DNA from: Saprospiraceae bacterium
GTDB taxonomy: Bacteria > Bacteroidota > Bacteroidia > Chitinophagales > Saprospiraceae
Direction of reading: 5' to 3'
Length of the DNA: 64,000 nt
NCBI GenBank assembly: GCA_016715105.1
Contig: JADKBO010000013.1
Span: 1 to 64,000 of the forward strand
In this document: positions 18,669-27,594 of the stretch, piece after piece
Layout: every line of letters begins with the position of its first letter
How positions within the stretch are numbered: the stretch's first letter is position 1
The notes under the pieces: generated by a model
What the model saw: the letters and a program-made list of their open reading frames with translations, nothing else
Databases searched by the model: none
What the model was told of the DNA's origin: nothing
Made by a program: the position numbers and the translations under genes

Positions 18669-19247
18669 ATGGAGAAAGCATATTCTGCAGGTGCTTTTGA
18701 CAATACTCGCATCATAGAACTGATAGAGCGTTGTAGAAAAGACGAAAGGATAGCTCAGGAGGAGTTGTTTAAATTATATGCGGGGAAGATGATGACCCTT
18801 TGCAGAAGGTATGCTCAATTTGAATACGAAGCTGAGGACTTATTGCAGGAAGGTTTTATCAGATTGTTTAAAAATTTGACAAGTTTCAGAAATGAAGGTT
18901 CTTTTGATGGGTGGGTAAGAAAACTTTTTGTTCATTCCATCTTAAAGTCTCTCAGTTCTAAAAATTTTCATCATGATGATCATTTGGAAGAATCTATTCA
19001 TGATGCAGTGATGGAACCATTGATACTCGATAAAATTTCGTCAGAAGAAATTATTTCCTTGGTCAATGAGTTGCCATTTGGCTATAAAACGGTTTTTAAC
19101 CTTGCTATTATGGAAGGATACTCACACAAAGAAATCGCTGAGTTGATGCACATAGAAGAGGTTACTTCCAGAAGCCAACTATTGAAAGCAAGAAAAATGC
19201 TTCAGAAGAAAATAGAAGCATCAAATAAAGTTTTAAAAAATATTTAA
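18669..19247 (+). CDS. ECF-type RNA polymerase sigma factor
   Basis: A 192-residue sigma-70-family factor of extracytoplasmic-function type. Region 2 includes YAGKMMTLCRRYAQFEYEAEDLLQEGFIRLFKNLTSFRNEGSFDGWVRKLFVH (about residues 35-90), with the classic ED(L)LQEGF and GSFDGWV core. Region 4 has LPFGYKTVFNLAIMEGYSHKEIAELM, a helix-turn-helix for -35/-33 recognition. The ATG at 18669 is preferred over a TTG 30 bases earlier. The next gene, 66 bases on, encodes a one-TM protein that may be its anti-sigma factor. Confidence 0.9.
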   Translation: MEKAYSAGAFDNTRIIELIERCRKDERIAQEELFKLYAGKMMTLCRRYAQFEYEAEDLLQEGFIRLFKNLTSFRNEGSFDGWVRKLFVHSILKSLSSKNFHHDDHLEESIHDAVMEPLILDKISSEEIISLVNELPFGYKTVFNLAIMEGYSHKEIAELMHIEEVTSRSQLLKARKMLQKKIEASNKVLKNI

Positions 19248-19313
19248 TTCTTTGTTTATAAATAAACTGATTTTAAATTACTGGTGTTACATTTATCATA
19301 GAATTTGGAAAAA

Positions 19314-19571
19314 ATGAAAGACATATTGCTCAATAACGACATCCACCAATACGAATCTAGCTATTCTGATAAAGTTTGGAGTGGCGTTGAAGCTGCTTTG
19401 GACAGGGAGCGTAAAAGAAGAATCATTGTCATTTGGTTTACAACTATCTTTTTCGTATTGACAATTTTGTCAATTGTAGCCTATATTCAGCAAACTCAAA
19501 GCACTAAGTCTTCCGAAGTAAAATATGAGTTTAGACAAAACACGGAGACAGATGATACACCAATGCCATGA
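19314..19571 (+). CDS. Small single-pass membrane protein, possible anti-sigma factor
   Basis: An 85-residue protein with a charged cytosolic N terminus (SYSDKVWSGVEAALDRERKRR), one hydrophobic span of about 22 residues (IIVIWFTTIFFVLTILSIVAYI) and a short polar tail. It matches no family I can name. Location right after an ECF sigma gene and the N-in topology suit an anti-sigma factor, but the zinc-binding HxxxCxxC motif is missing. The end overlaps the next reading frame by about 20 bases, indicating translational coupling. Confidence 0.6.
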   Translation: MKDILLNNDIHQYESSYSDKVWSGVEAALDRERKRRIIVIWFTTIFFVLTILSIVAYIQQTQSTKSSEVKYEFRQNTETDDTPMP

Positions 19572-21789
19572 CAAAGTAAATTCCCACTTAAGTACCAAAA
19601 CGTTTATTATTTTATTTTCACTTGCAGTTTTTCTTGCGAGTTGTAACCAACAGTCCAAGAACGATAATCCTGAATCTAAGGATGCAACGAATGTTATGAT
19701 GTCTCAAATGGATCTCACTCCTCCCAATCCAAAAATATTACCCCAAAATCTTGAAGCTCACGGCGATGTTCGAGTAGACAATTACTACTGGATGAAATTG
19801 TCTGATGAGCAAAAAATGGCTGCTGTTCCTGACAGTCAAACTCAAGAAGTCCTCGATTACTTAAATGCTGAAAATGCCTATAGAGAAAAAGTAATGGCTG
19901 ATTTAAAGCCTTTGGAAGAATCTTTATACAAAGAAATAGTAGCAAGGATCAAACAAGATGATTCTTCAGTTCCCTACTTTTTAAATGGCTATTGGTATGT
20001 AACCAAGTTTGAGGAAGGTAAAGAATATGCCATTCGCAGTAGAAAAAAGGGCTCACTTGATGCTGCTGATGAATTATTGCTAGATGAAAATGCTTTGGCA
20101 AAAGGTCATTCTTACTATGCTACTGCAGGAAGAAATATCAGCCCAAATAATCAAATTTTGGCTTACGGAGAAGACACACTCAGTAGGAGAAAATACAACA
20201 TCAAGTTTATTGACCTTAGTACTGGAAAATATTTGACTGACGTCATTCCCAACACCACTGGTGGTATAGTCTGGGCAAATGACAATAAAACGGTTTTTTA
20301 TACTCAAAAGGACGCAGCTTTAAGATCATACAAAATATTCAGACACGAATTGGGTACCAGTGTAGCCAAAGATGTAGAAGTTTTTCATGAAAAGGATGAA
20401 ACCTTCAGTACTTTCGTATTCAAAAGTAAATCCAAAAAATACATCATCATTGGTTCTAGTACCACTGTTTCCAATGAGTATCTGTATGTTGATGCTGATA
20501 AACCAACTTCAACTTTCACCATTTTTCAACCAAGGGTAAGAGATTTGGAATACAGCATCAATCACATCAATGGTAAATGGTATATCAGGACAAATAAAGA
20601 TGGTGCTCAAAACTTTAAAGTCATGACCGCTGAGGAAGGTGCTACGGGCATGGCCAACTGGAAGGATTTTGGCAAACAAGACCCTGAAATTCTAGTGGAA
20701 GGTATTGAGTTATTTGACAAATACATGGTCGTAAGTGAAAGGGTCAAAGGTATTACACAACTCAAAGTTCAAGCTTGGGCAGGGGGTGAACCACATTATG
20801 TGAATTTTGGTGAAGATGCTTTCACTGCTTATGCATCAGTAAATCCTGAGGCTTCATCAGAAACTTTGAGGATAGAATTTACCTCCATGACAACTCCGTC
20901 AACTACTTATGATTATAACATGTCCACCAAAAAGTTGGAGATGAAAAAGCAGGAAGAAGTTCTTGGAGGATTTGATAAAAATAATTATCAATCGGAGCGA
21001 GTGTATGTCAAGGCGAGAGATGGTAAAGAAGTTCCACTTTCAATAGTTTATAAAAAAGGTTTTAAAAAGGACGGCAGCCAACCAGTGTTATTATACGGTT
21101 ATGGCTCTTATGGATATAGTACAGACCCATCATTCAACTCAGAAAATTTATCACTGCTAGATCGCGGCTTTGCTTTTGCAATTGCTCATATCAGAGGTGG
21201 GGAAGATCTTGGAAGACCTTGGTATTACGATGGGAAACTACTTAAAAAGAAAAACACATTTTATGATTTCATAGACTGTGGAGATTTCTTGGTCAATAAA
21301 AAATATACCAGTAAAGATGGCTTGTTTGCCATGGGCGGTAGCGCTGGGGGATTACTTACAGGTGCTGTAGTCAATTTGAGGCCTGACTTGTGGAAAGGTG
21401 TCATTGTAGCGGTACCATTTGTTGATGTTGTCACTACCATGTTGGATGAAAGTATTCCTTTAACTACTGGTGAGTTTGATGAGTGGGGAAATCCAAAACA
21501 AAAAGAATATTATGACTACATGAAATCGTATTCTCCGTACGATAACATAGAAAAAAAGGACTACCCTGCCCTATTTGTGACTACTGGCTATCATGACAGT
21601 CAGGTGCAATACTGGGAGCCAGCAAAGTATGTCGCCAAATTACGAGCATACAAAACCAATAATAATCCCCTTTTGCTTTATTGCAATATGGAGGTTGGAC
21701 ACGGAGGTGCTTCTGGTAGATTTGAAAGGTACAAAGAAACGGCGATGGAATTTGCTTTTATTTTAGATCTGGCAGGTATTGCGAAATAA
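19552..21789 (+). CDS. S9 prolyl oligopeptidase-family lipoprotein (oligopeptidase B-like)
   Basis: About 745 residues. The N terminus has a lipoprotein leader ending LAVFLASC, so the product should be anchored in the periplasm or outer membrane. The seven-bladed propeller occupies the first two thirds. The alpha/beta-hydrolase domain has the Ser motif GGSAGG, the Asp in GYHDSQV and the His in VGHGG, with YGYGSYG and FAIAHIRGGEDLG typical of S9A peptidases. It should cut short peptides after basic or proline residues. Two starts are possible, 19525 and 19552; the second is used because it keeps the overlap short. It is coupled to the sigma-linked gene upstream. Confidence 0.88.
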   Translation: MIHQCHDKVNSHLSTKTFIILFSLAVFLASCNQQSKNDNPESKDATNVMMSQMDLTPPNPKILPQNLEAHGDVRVDNYYWMKLSDEQKMAAVPDSQTQEVLDYLNAENAYREKVMADLKPLEESLYKEIVARIKQDDSSVPYFLNGYWYVTKFEEGKEYAIRSRKKGSLDAADELLLDENALAKGHSYYATAGRNISPNNQILAYGEDTLSRRKYNIKFIDLSTGKYLTDVIPNTTGGIVWANDNKTVFYTQKDAALRSYKIFRHELGTSVAKDVEVFHEKDETFSTFVFKSKSKKYIIIGSSTTVSNEYLYVDADKPTSTFTIFQPRVRDLEYSINHINGKWYIRTNKDGAQNFKVMTAEEGATGMANWKDFGKQDPEILVEGIELFDKYMVVSERVKGITQLKVQAWAGGEPHYVNFGEDAFTAYASVNPEASSETLRIEFTSMTTPSTTYDYNMSTKKLEMKKQEEVLGGFDKNNYQSERVYVKARDGKEVPLSIVYKKGFKKDGSQPVLLYGYGSYGYSTDPSFNSENLSLLDRGFAFAIAHIRGGEDLGRPWYYDGKLLKKKNTFYDFIDCGDFLVNKKYTSKDGLFAMGGSAGGLLTGAVVNLRPDLWKGVIVAVPFVDVVTTMLDESIPLTTGEFDEWGNPKQKEYYDYMKSYSPYDNIEKKDYPALFVTTGYHDSQVQYWEPAKYVAKLRAYKTNNNPLLLYCNMEVGHGGASGRFERYKETAMEFAFILDLAGIAK

Positions 21790-21928
21790 TTTTGTGCTCA
21801 TTCTTTCAATTGCTTCTCAATTCCAAATATTATACATACATATTTAGTTATAAGCAATTTTTAACTAAAAGTATGATTTTTATTATGATGTAATATTTAC
21901 CTTTGCCAGCTTAATGTAAAGGTAAGTT

Positions 21929-23555
21929 ATGCTTAGTGCAAAAAACGTCACTCTTGCCTACGGTAAAAGAGTATTATTTGAGGATGTATCCATCAACTTT
22001 ATAAAAGGGAACTGTTATGGTGTTATCGGGCAAACGGTGCTGGTAAATCTACCTTTCTCAAGATTTTAAGTGGGGAAATTGAGCCCAACAAAGGTACAGT
22101 CGAAATGTCTCCTGGTGAACGAATGGCAGTACTAAAGCAAAACCATTTTGAATTTGATGATTTTACAGTTTTGGATACTGTCATGCAAGGCCATACCAAG
22201 TTGTGGGACATCATGAAGGAAAGAGAAGCCATATACTCTAAAGCAGATTTTACTGAAGCAGATGGTCTCAGAGTTGGGGATTTGGAAGCTGATTTTGGAG
22301 AGATGGGCGGTTACGAAGCTGAGAGTGATGCAGGTGCCTTACTTTCTGATTTGGGTGTCAGTGAAGATCTTCATTTTGCTTTGATGAAAGACATTCCATC
22401 CAATTTGAAACTACGTGTGTTATTGGCTCAGGTTCTTTATGGTAATCCTGACGTTTTACTCTTAGATGAGCCGACCAACGGTCTTGATATTGAAACCATC
22501 GCATGGTTGGAGAATTTCCTGGCAGATTATGAAAATACAGTACTTGTTGTGAGTCACGACAGGCACTTTTTAGATGCGGTTTGTACGCACGTTGCCAACG
22601 TCGATAGACAAAAAATCAAAGTATCTACAGGAAACTATACCTTCTGGTATGAATCCTCAATGTTGGTCTCAAGACAATTGGCAGATAAGAATAAAAAGAA
22701 TGAGGAGAAGCGAGCTCAGTTGATGGAATTTATATCCAGGTTTAGCGCAAATGCCTCCAAGTCAAAACAAGCAACCTCTAGAAAGAAAGCTTTAGAAAAG
22801 CTGTCTATTGAAGAAATTGAGCCATCCAATAGAAAGTATCCTGGTATTATTTTCAATCCTTTGAGAGAGCCGGGTGATCAATTGCTCAATGTAGAGGGCC
22901 TTTCCAAAACTGTTGATGGCAGATTGCTTTTTAAAAATGTATCATTTACTGTCAATAAGGGTGAAAAAATTGCTCTTTATTGCAAAGACCCGTTGGCTGT
23001 AACTTATTTGTTTGAAATCATTGCTGGAAAACTTCCAGCCGATTCTGGCAAAATAGAATGGGGAACAACCATCACGTGGTCTTATCTTCCAGTTGAAAAT
23101 AATGAGTTTTTTGAAAAACCAGAAACACTCATTGACTGGCTTAGAGATTTTATACCGACATATGTGACAGATGCTGATGAATCTTTTTTACGAGGTTTTC
23201 TCGGTAAAATGCTTTTCAGCGGTGAAGACATTTACAAAAAATCAAACGTACTTAGTGGGGGCGAAAAAGTACGCTGCATGTTGAGCCGTATGATGATCCA
23301 AAACCCCAATTTTTACTTTTGGATCAGCCAACAAACCACCTGGATCTAGAGAGCATTCAATCGTTTAACGAAAGTGCAACTAATTTTCCAGGCAATATTA
23401 TATTATCTTCTCATGACCATACGTTTATGCAAACAGTAGCAAACCGAGTCATCGAGATAACCCCAGAAGGAACCATTGATAGAATTACAGACTTTGACAG
23501 TTATTTGTCAAATCCTGAAGTTCAACGTTTAAGAGAAAAGTATTATTCCAAATAG
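21929..23555 (+). pseudogene. ABC-F ATPase (YbiT/Uup-like), two frameshifts
   Basis: A soluble twin-ATPase of the ABC-F type, about 542 residues when repaired, probably acting on the ribosome. It starts MLSAKNVTLAYGKRVLFEDV at 21929. The first Walker A is interrupted: GVIG changes frame and resumes as ANGAGKST if a fourth G is added to the GGG run at 22028-22030. Both LLLDEPTNGLDIET and the second signature LSGGEKVRCMLSRMM are intact. A second break at about 23310 (five T where six would give NFLLLDQPTNHLDLES) separates the last 80 residues. Both breaks are single-base deletions in homopolymers, so the gene is probably functional in the organism. Confidence 0.85.
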
Positions 23556-23682
23556 TAGTACCCAGTAGATTATGAAATCGATTTTACAGTAGGATCGGTT
23601 TATAATTTTTTTATTTATTTCAACCAATTGGCTTACCCTAACTAGGCCTAGGTTTTTATTTTATGCAATTTAATCAAATGAA

Positions 23683-24030
23683 ATGATTAAGAGTTCGACA
23701 GATTACCAGAAGGATTTTGTAGAGTATGAAATCCTACTTCACACTTTGGGCGGTGTCAACCCAAAGGAATTAACCAATTTGGAAAATAGAATTCAGGAAT
23801 ATGAATCGTCCATGAATATTACTCCAAATCAAATAAGCCACTCCCTTCTACTGAATATTTTGCTCGAGAAGAGTAAAATGACACAATCAGGACTTGCTGA
23901 AGCACTCGATGTTTCGCAACCCTTGATCAACAGAATCCTGAAAGGAAATGTGTTAATCAGTAAAAAACTAGGTAAAAAACTAGCCAAACATTTCAATTTG
24001 GACATCAAGCTTTTTGAACAAATTCTTTGA
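23683..24030 (+). CDS. HigA-like XRE-family HTH protein
   Basis: A 115-residue protein with a C-terminal helix-turn-helix, MTQSGLAEALDVSQPLINRILKG, as in HigA-type antitoxins and XRE regulators. The N-terminal half (YEILLHTLGGVNPKELTNLENRIQEYE) resembles the leading segment of HigA antitoxins. No HigB-type toxin frame is seen in the 127 bases upstream or downstream, so it appears solitary. It may regulate its own promoter or be a leftover antitoxin. Confidence 0.7.
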   Translation: MIKSSTDYQKDFVEYEILLHTLGGVNPKELTNLENRIQEYESSMNITPNQISHSLLLNILLEKSKMTQSGLAEALDVSQPLINRILKGNVLISKKLGKKLAKHFNLDIKLFEQIL

Positions 24031-24051
24031 TTTTACCTTTTACGCCTTACA

Positions 24052-24090
24052 AAAAAAGCCATTTCAATAGATCATTGAAATGGCTTTTTT
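24052..24090. terminator. Bidirectional terminator between the HTH gene and the E2 gene
   Basis: A perfect 17-base stem AAAAAAGCCATTTCAAT (24052-24068) and ATTGAAATGGCTTTTTT (24074-24090) around a five-base loop, with A and T runs at the two ends, so it can stop transcription from both convergent genes. Confidence 0.9.
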
Positions 24091-24108
24091 ATTTTTTAGT
24101 GTAACTAA

Positions 24109-25398
24109 TTATACAAGAATCCTGACAGGATTTTCCAGCATACTTTTAAGTGTTTGTAAGAATTGTGCTCCAGTGGCTCCATCTACCACCCTATGATCGC
24201 AGGATAAAGTCACTTTCATCACATTACCAACGACAATTTGACCATTTTTGACAATTGGTTTCTCTACAATAGAACCTACTGCCAAAATACAAGCATCTGG
24301 TGGATTGATGATGGCAGTAAACTCATCAATGTCAAACATTCCTAAATTGGAAATGGTAAAAGTATTGCCTTGCATCTCTTGAGGTTGCAATTTCTTTTCT
24401 TTGGCCTTACCTGCAAGCATTTTCACCTCGCTATTGATATAAGAAAATGATTTTCTATCAGCATTCATGATGACTGGAACCAACAAACCATCGGCTACAG
24501 CAACTGCGACACCGATATTGATTTCCTCATGTACAACAATTTTATCTCCCATCCATGAAGAATTGATCATAGGATGTTTACGCAAAGCTGCTGCACAAGC
24601 CTTTACCACAAAGTCATTAAAAGAAATTTTTACAGTTGGATCCTCATTGATTGCTTTTCTGGCTTCAATGGCTTGATCCATATTGATTTCCATGGTCAAA
24701 TAAAAATGTGGCGCTCCAAACTTGCTTTCAGCCAATCGCTTGGCAATTACTTTTCGCATTTGGGTTACTGGCATGTCTCCATAATTTACCTTTGGAGCAA
24801 CGCTTATTGGAGCGCTTGGTTTTGCACTAGTTGCAGGGGCACTTTGAACCGGAGGATTTTTAATAAAAGATTCAACATCTTTTTTGGTAATCCTGCCATT
24901 GTCACCAGAACCAGGTATATTGGTTATACTTACACCTGCTTCTTTTGCAATAGATTTTGCCAAAGGTGAAGCTTTCGTGCGATCATCACCCTGAGGAGTT
25001 TCAACTGGTTCTTCCATCACTACAGCAGCGGGCTCAGATTTAGGTGCTGCTTTGGTTTCTTCATTTTCAGATGCTACTGCTTTGGGTTCTTCTTTGGATT
25101 CGGCTGGAGCTGCCTTAGAAGTTGCGCCACCTGCTTCAGCAAGCACTTTTTTGTAATCTTCGTCTTTAGCACCTATTATGGCAATGATACCATCAACTGG
25201 TACAGCTCCTTCCTTTACTCCAATGTACAATAGTGTGCCGTCAAAAAAGCTTTCAAGTTCCATTGTTGCCTTGTCAGTTTCTACTTCTGCAAGTACATCC
25301 CCAACGCTTACACTTTCGCCCTCTTTCTTGAGCCATGAAACAATATTTCCTTCTTCCATGGTATCACTCAATCGAGGCATTCTGATTATTTCTGCCAT
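24109..25398 (-). CDS. Dihydrolipoamide acetyltransferase, E2 of pyruvate dehydrogenase
   Basis: The 429-residue core subunit of a 2-oxo-acid dehydrogenase complex transfers acetyl groups from E1 to CoA. One lipoyl domain (residues 1-80) carries the lipoylated Lys43 in ETDKATM. A flexible Ala/Glu/Pro linker follows, then a peripheral-subunit-binding domain (KASPLAKSIAKEAGV...GRITKKDVESF) and the catalytic domain with DHRVVDG near the C terminus. The ending LENPVRILV is typical of pyruvate E2. No E1 or E3 gene is next to it in the window. Pyruvate specificity is inferred from family resemblance. Confidence 0.93.
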   Translation of the reverse strand: MAEIIRMPRLSDTMEEGNIVSWLKKEGESVSVGDVLAEVETDKATMELESFFDGTLLYIGVKEGAVPVDGIIAIIGAKDEDYKKVLAEAGGATSKAAPAESKEEPKAVASENEETKAAPKSEPAAVVMEEPVETPQGDDRTKASPLAKSIAKEAGVSITNIPGSGDNGRITKKDVESFIKNPPVQSAPATSAKPSAPISVAPKVNYGDMPVTQMRKVIAKRLAESKFGAPHFYLTMEINMDQAIEARKAINEDPTVKISFNDFVVKACAAALRKHPMINSSWMGDKIVVHEEINIGVAVAVADGLLVPVIMNADRKSFSYINSEVKMLAGKAKEKKLQPQEMQGNTFTISNLGMFDIDEFTAIINPPDACILAVGSIVEKPIVKNGQIVVGNVMKVTLSCDHRVVDGATGAQFLQTLKSMLENPVRILV

Positions 25399-25645
25399 TT
25401 ATTTTTGTGTTTTTATATCCTTATTTTCTGTTAACAATATAGCTATTCGCTTTCAACAAAAAGATTAAAGTCTTTTTAAGTCAAACGCGGTACTTTTTTG
25501 ATTAAAATTAAACACCTATTTCGTTACTTTTTTTAAACGTAATTATATAAATCCGGTTCTTCAAAACATGAGACTTATTAAAAACAAAAATGGGGAAATA
25601 TATTAAATACGTCCCCATTTCAAACAATAAATTTAAATCCCTCTC

Positions 25646-27379
25646 TTAAAATCCAGAATTCTTGTCTCCTCTGATTACTGATCCAGATCTTGAACCTGAT
25701 CCTGTAGTGCTTGTTGCACCAGCAGGGGCTCCCATTTCTGCATCTTCAGGGTTACACACTCTAAATTCAACTCTTCTGTTCATATAACGCTCTTGACCTC
25801 TTCTAGAAGATTTGATCAAAGGCATTTCTTCACCATCGTACATCAATTTGAGTCTGCTTCTGTCGATTCCGTAGTTTGATACTAGGTAATCAATCGCAGT
25901 TTGTGCTCTTCTGTAAGACAAACCTTCATTAAATTGGTTTGAACTTCTGTCATCTGTGTGACCTACTACAGTTACACAGGTGTTAGGACACATTTTCATT
26001 ACGCTTGCAACATGGTGCAAGTGGCCATAAAACTCAGGCTTTAATTTTGAAGAATTTACATCATAATGAATCATAGGTAAAAACCACTTTCCGCATTCAG
26101 ACATACCTTTCTTACAATCCTCACACCATTTTGCAGCTCTTGAATCCATAAGCTTGATAACATCAGCTTCTGACATTCTTGCTCCTTGAGCAATACCTTC
26201 TGCATCTACATTAAATCCTGGAGGTGAGAATGGTTCTTTATCTTTGTAATCAGCAAGTCCGTCACCATCTGAATCCATAGTAACACCTCTAGTGTCTACA
26301 ATAGCGCCAGCAGGAGAATCTTTTTCTTGATCTAACATATCAATGATACCGTCACCATCTGAGTCAGTCAAATCCAAAACTGGTCTTTGCTTCAACTCAG
26401 CTACATCTTGCATTGCCGCATCCAATGGATTCAACCAGTACAATGGCTCGGTTACTTTATCAGAACTACCTAGGTTGATACCCAATCTAAGATTGGTGTA
26501 GTGTCCTATGTCATTTTGATTGGTTTGGTCAAGAGCAGTTCTGAATGTAATACCATCTAACAAGTCATTGTCAGTCAACATTACTTGGTGCTCAAGTGCA
26601 ATATTTATTTTTTTATTGATTTTTCTTGCGATACCCATAGAACCAGTAAATACTGCGTGGATATTAGTTTCATCTCCTAATCTGAAGATACCTACTTTCT
26701 TAGGGGCATCCGATTCGTAGTCACCATCATAAATCGCTTTGATGTCTGCTTTTCTTTCTTTTCTACCAGCTTTGGTATTTAAATTTCCAGCAACACTACC
26801 TTCCAAATTTGAGTAAGGAGCAGTGCCATTGAGTAAATCTAATTTTGTGTTGTTGTTGTCAAGACCAATACCAACAGCAGTGTACCAATTCCACTTATTA
26901 CTAGGTTTGTGGAAAAGGATATTACCAATGTTTAGTACTCCTTGCAATGCTCCATAGAAATATGAAGTTTTGTAACTAGGGAACCATGCAGCATTGTTGT
27001 ATGCTGAAAACTCAGGATATACAAGACCACCGCCTCTAGCAGGCCCAGACCAAGCTTGTGGATCCAGACCTTTTGTTTGACCATAAAACAAATCACCTCT
27101 TAGGGAAAAACTGTAGTGAATTGCTTTTCTGATGTGAAGACCAAGACCAAAACCACCGGGTTGTTTAGGGTCAACATCGCCGTCAATGAAAAAGTGACCA
27201 GCATGTATACCTAATTCCCAAGCATTTTTTGGCTTGGCACTGTATGGGTTTTTACCCGTGCGCCATTCTTTGTTTTGGTCGGGATCTACAGTCATGTCGT
27301 CGCTGATCATAAGTTCTTGCGCATAACTGGAATAACCAATTAAGAATAAAATTGAGAGTGTAAATAACTTACGAACCAT
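25646..27379 (-). CDS. OmpA-family outer-membrane protein with type 3 thrombospondin repeats
   Basis: A 577-residue protein that should tether the outer membrane to peptidoglycan. The signal peptide ends SYA before Gln-Glu. An N-terminal beta-barrel-like region (about residues 30-330) precedes two calcium-binding DSDGDG repeats, and a C-terminal OmpA domain (about 425-550) shows YDVNSSKLK, GHTDDRSSNQFNEGLSYRRAQT and RRVEFRV. A short Ser/Gly-rich tail follows. It is divergent from the ureohydrolase-like gene across a 215-base AT-rich gap, where it has a -7-like box. Confidence 0.9.
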   Translation of the reverse strand: MVRKLFTLSILFLIGYSSYAQELMISDDMTVDPDQNKEWRTGKNPYSAKPKNAWELGIHAGHFFIDGDVDPKQPGGFGLGLHIRKAIHYSFSLRGDLFYGQTKGLDPQAWSGPARGGGLVYPEFSAYNNAAWFPSYKTSYFYGALQGVLNIGNILFHKPSNKWNWYTAVGIGLDNNNTKLDLLNGTAPYSNLEGSVAGNLNTKAGRKERKADIKAIYDGDYESDAPKKVGIFRLGDETNIHAVFTGSMGIARKINKKINIALEHQVMLTDNDLLDGITFRTALDQTNQNDIGHYTNLRLGINLGSSDKVTEPLYWLNPLDAAMQDVAELKQRPVLDLTDSDGDGIIDMLDQEKDSPAGAIVDTRGVTMDSDGDGLADYKDKEPFSPPGFNVDAEGIAQGARMSEADVIKLMDSRAAKWCEDCKKGMSECGKWFLPMIHYDVNSSKLKPEFYGHLHHVASVMKMCPNTCVTVVGHTDDRSSNQFNEGLSYRRAQTAIDYLVSNYGIDRSRLKLMYDGEEMPLIKSSRRGQERYMNRRVEFRVCNPEDAEMGAPAGATSTTGSGSRSGSVIRGDKNSGF

Positions 27380-27413
27380 AAGGAATTAATTTAAAGTTTG
27401 AGATTTAAGAAAG

Positions 27414-27448
27414 CAAATTTAACAATTCTAAAATTTAAATTATCAAAA
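27414..27448 (-). promoter_or_regulatory. Probable promoter of the OmpA-family gene
   Basis: On the minus strand TAAATTTG (27421-27414) matches the TAnnTTTG -7 box, and TTG at 27446-27444 lies 22 bases upstream as a -33 candidate. The start codon is about 35 bases downstream. Confidence 0.5.
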
Positions 27449-27566
27449 ATCTTTAAAAAAAATAAAGTATTTCGTTAAACTCGATTTTAGAGTAGCAAAA
27501 CCATATATAATAAAAGTTAATTATTTATATTTCCATCAAACATAATCAGTAATTTAAAAATTAAAT

Positions 27567-27574
27567 TAATTTTG
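27567..27574 (+). promoter_or_regulatory. Possible -7 box of the ureohydrolase-like gene
   Basis: TAATTTTG fits TAnnTTTG, 20 bases before the start codon at 27595. No clear -33 TTG was seen. Confidence 0.4.
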
Positions 27575-27594
27575 CATATATAATATGCTTATTT

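Noticed and set aside
23556..23682. Toxin gene paired with the HigA-like protein
   Set aside because: No open frame of suitable size or similarity on either strand beside the gene.
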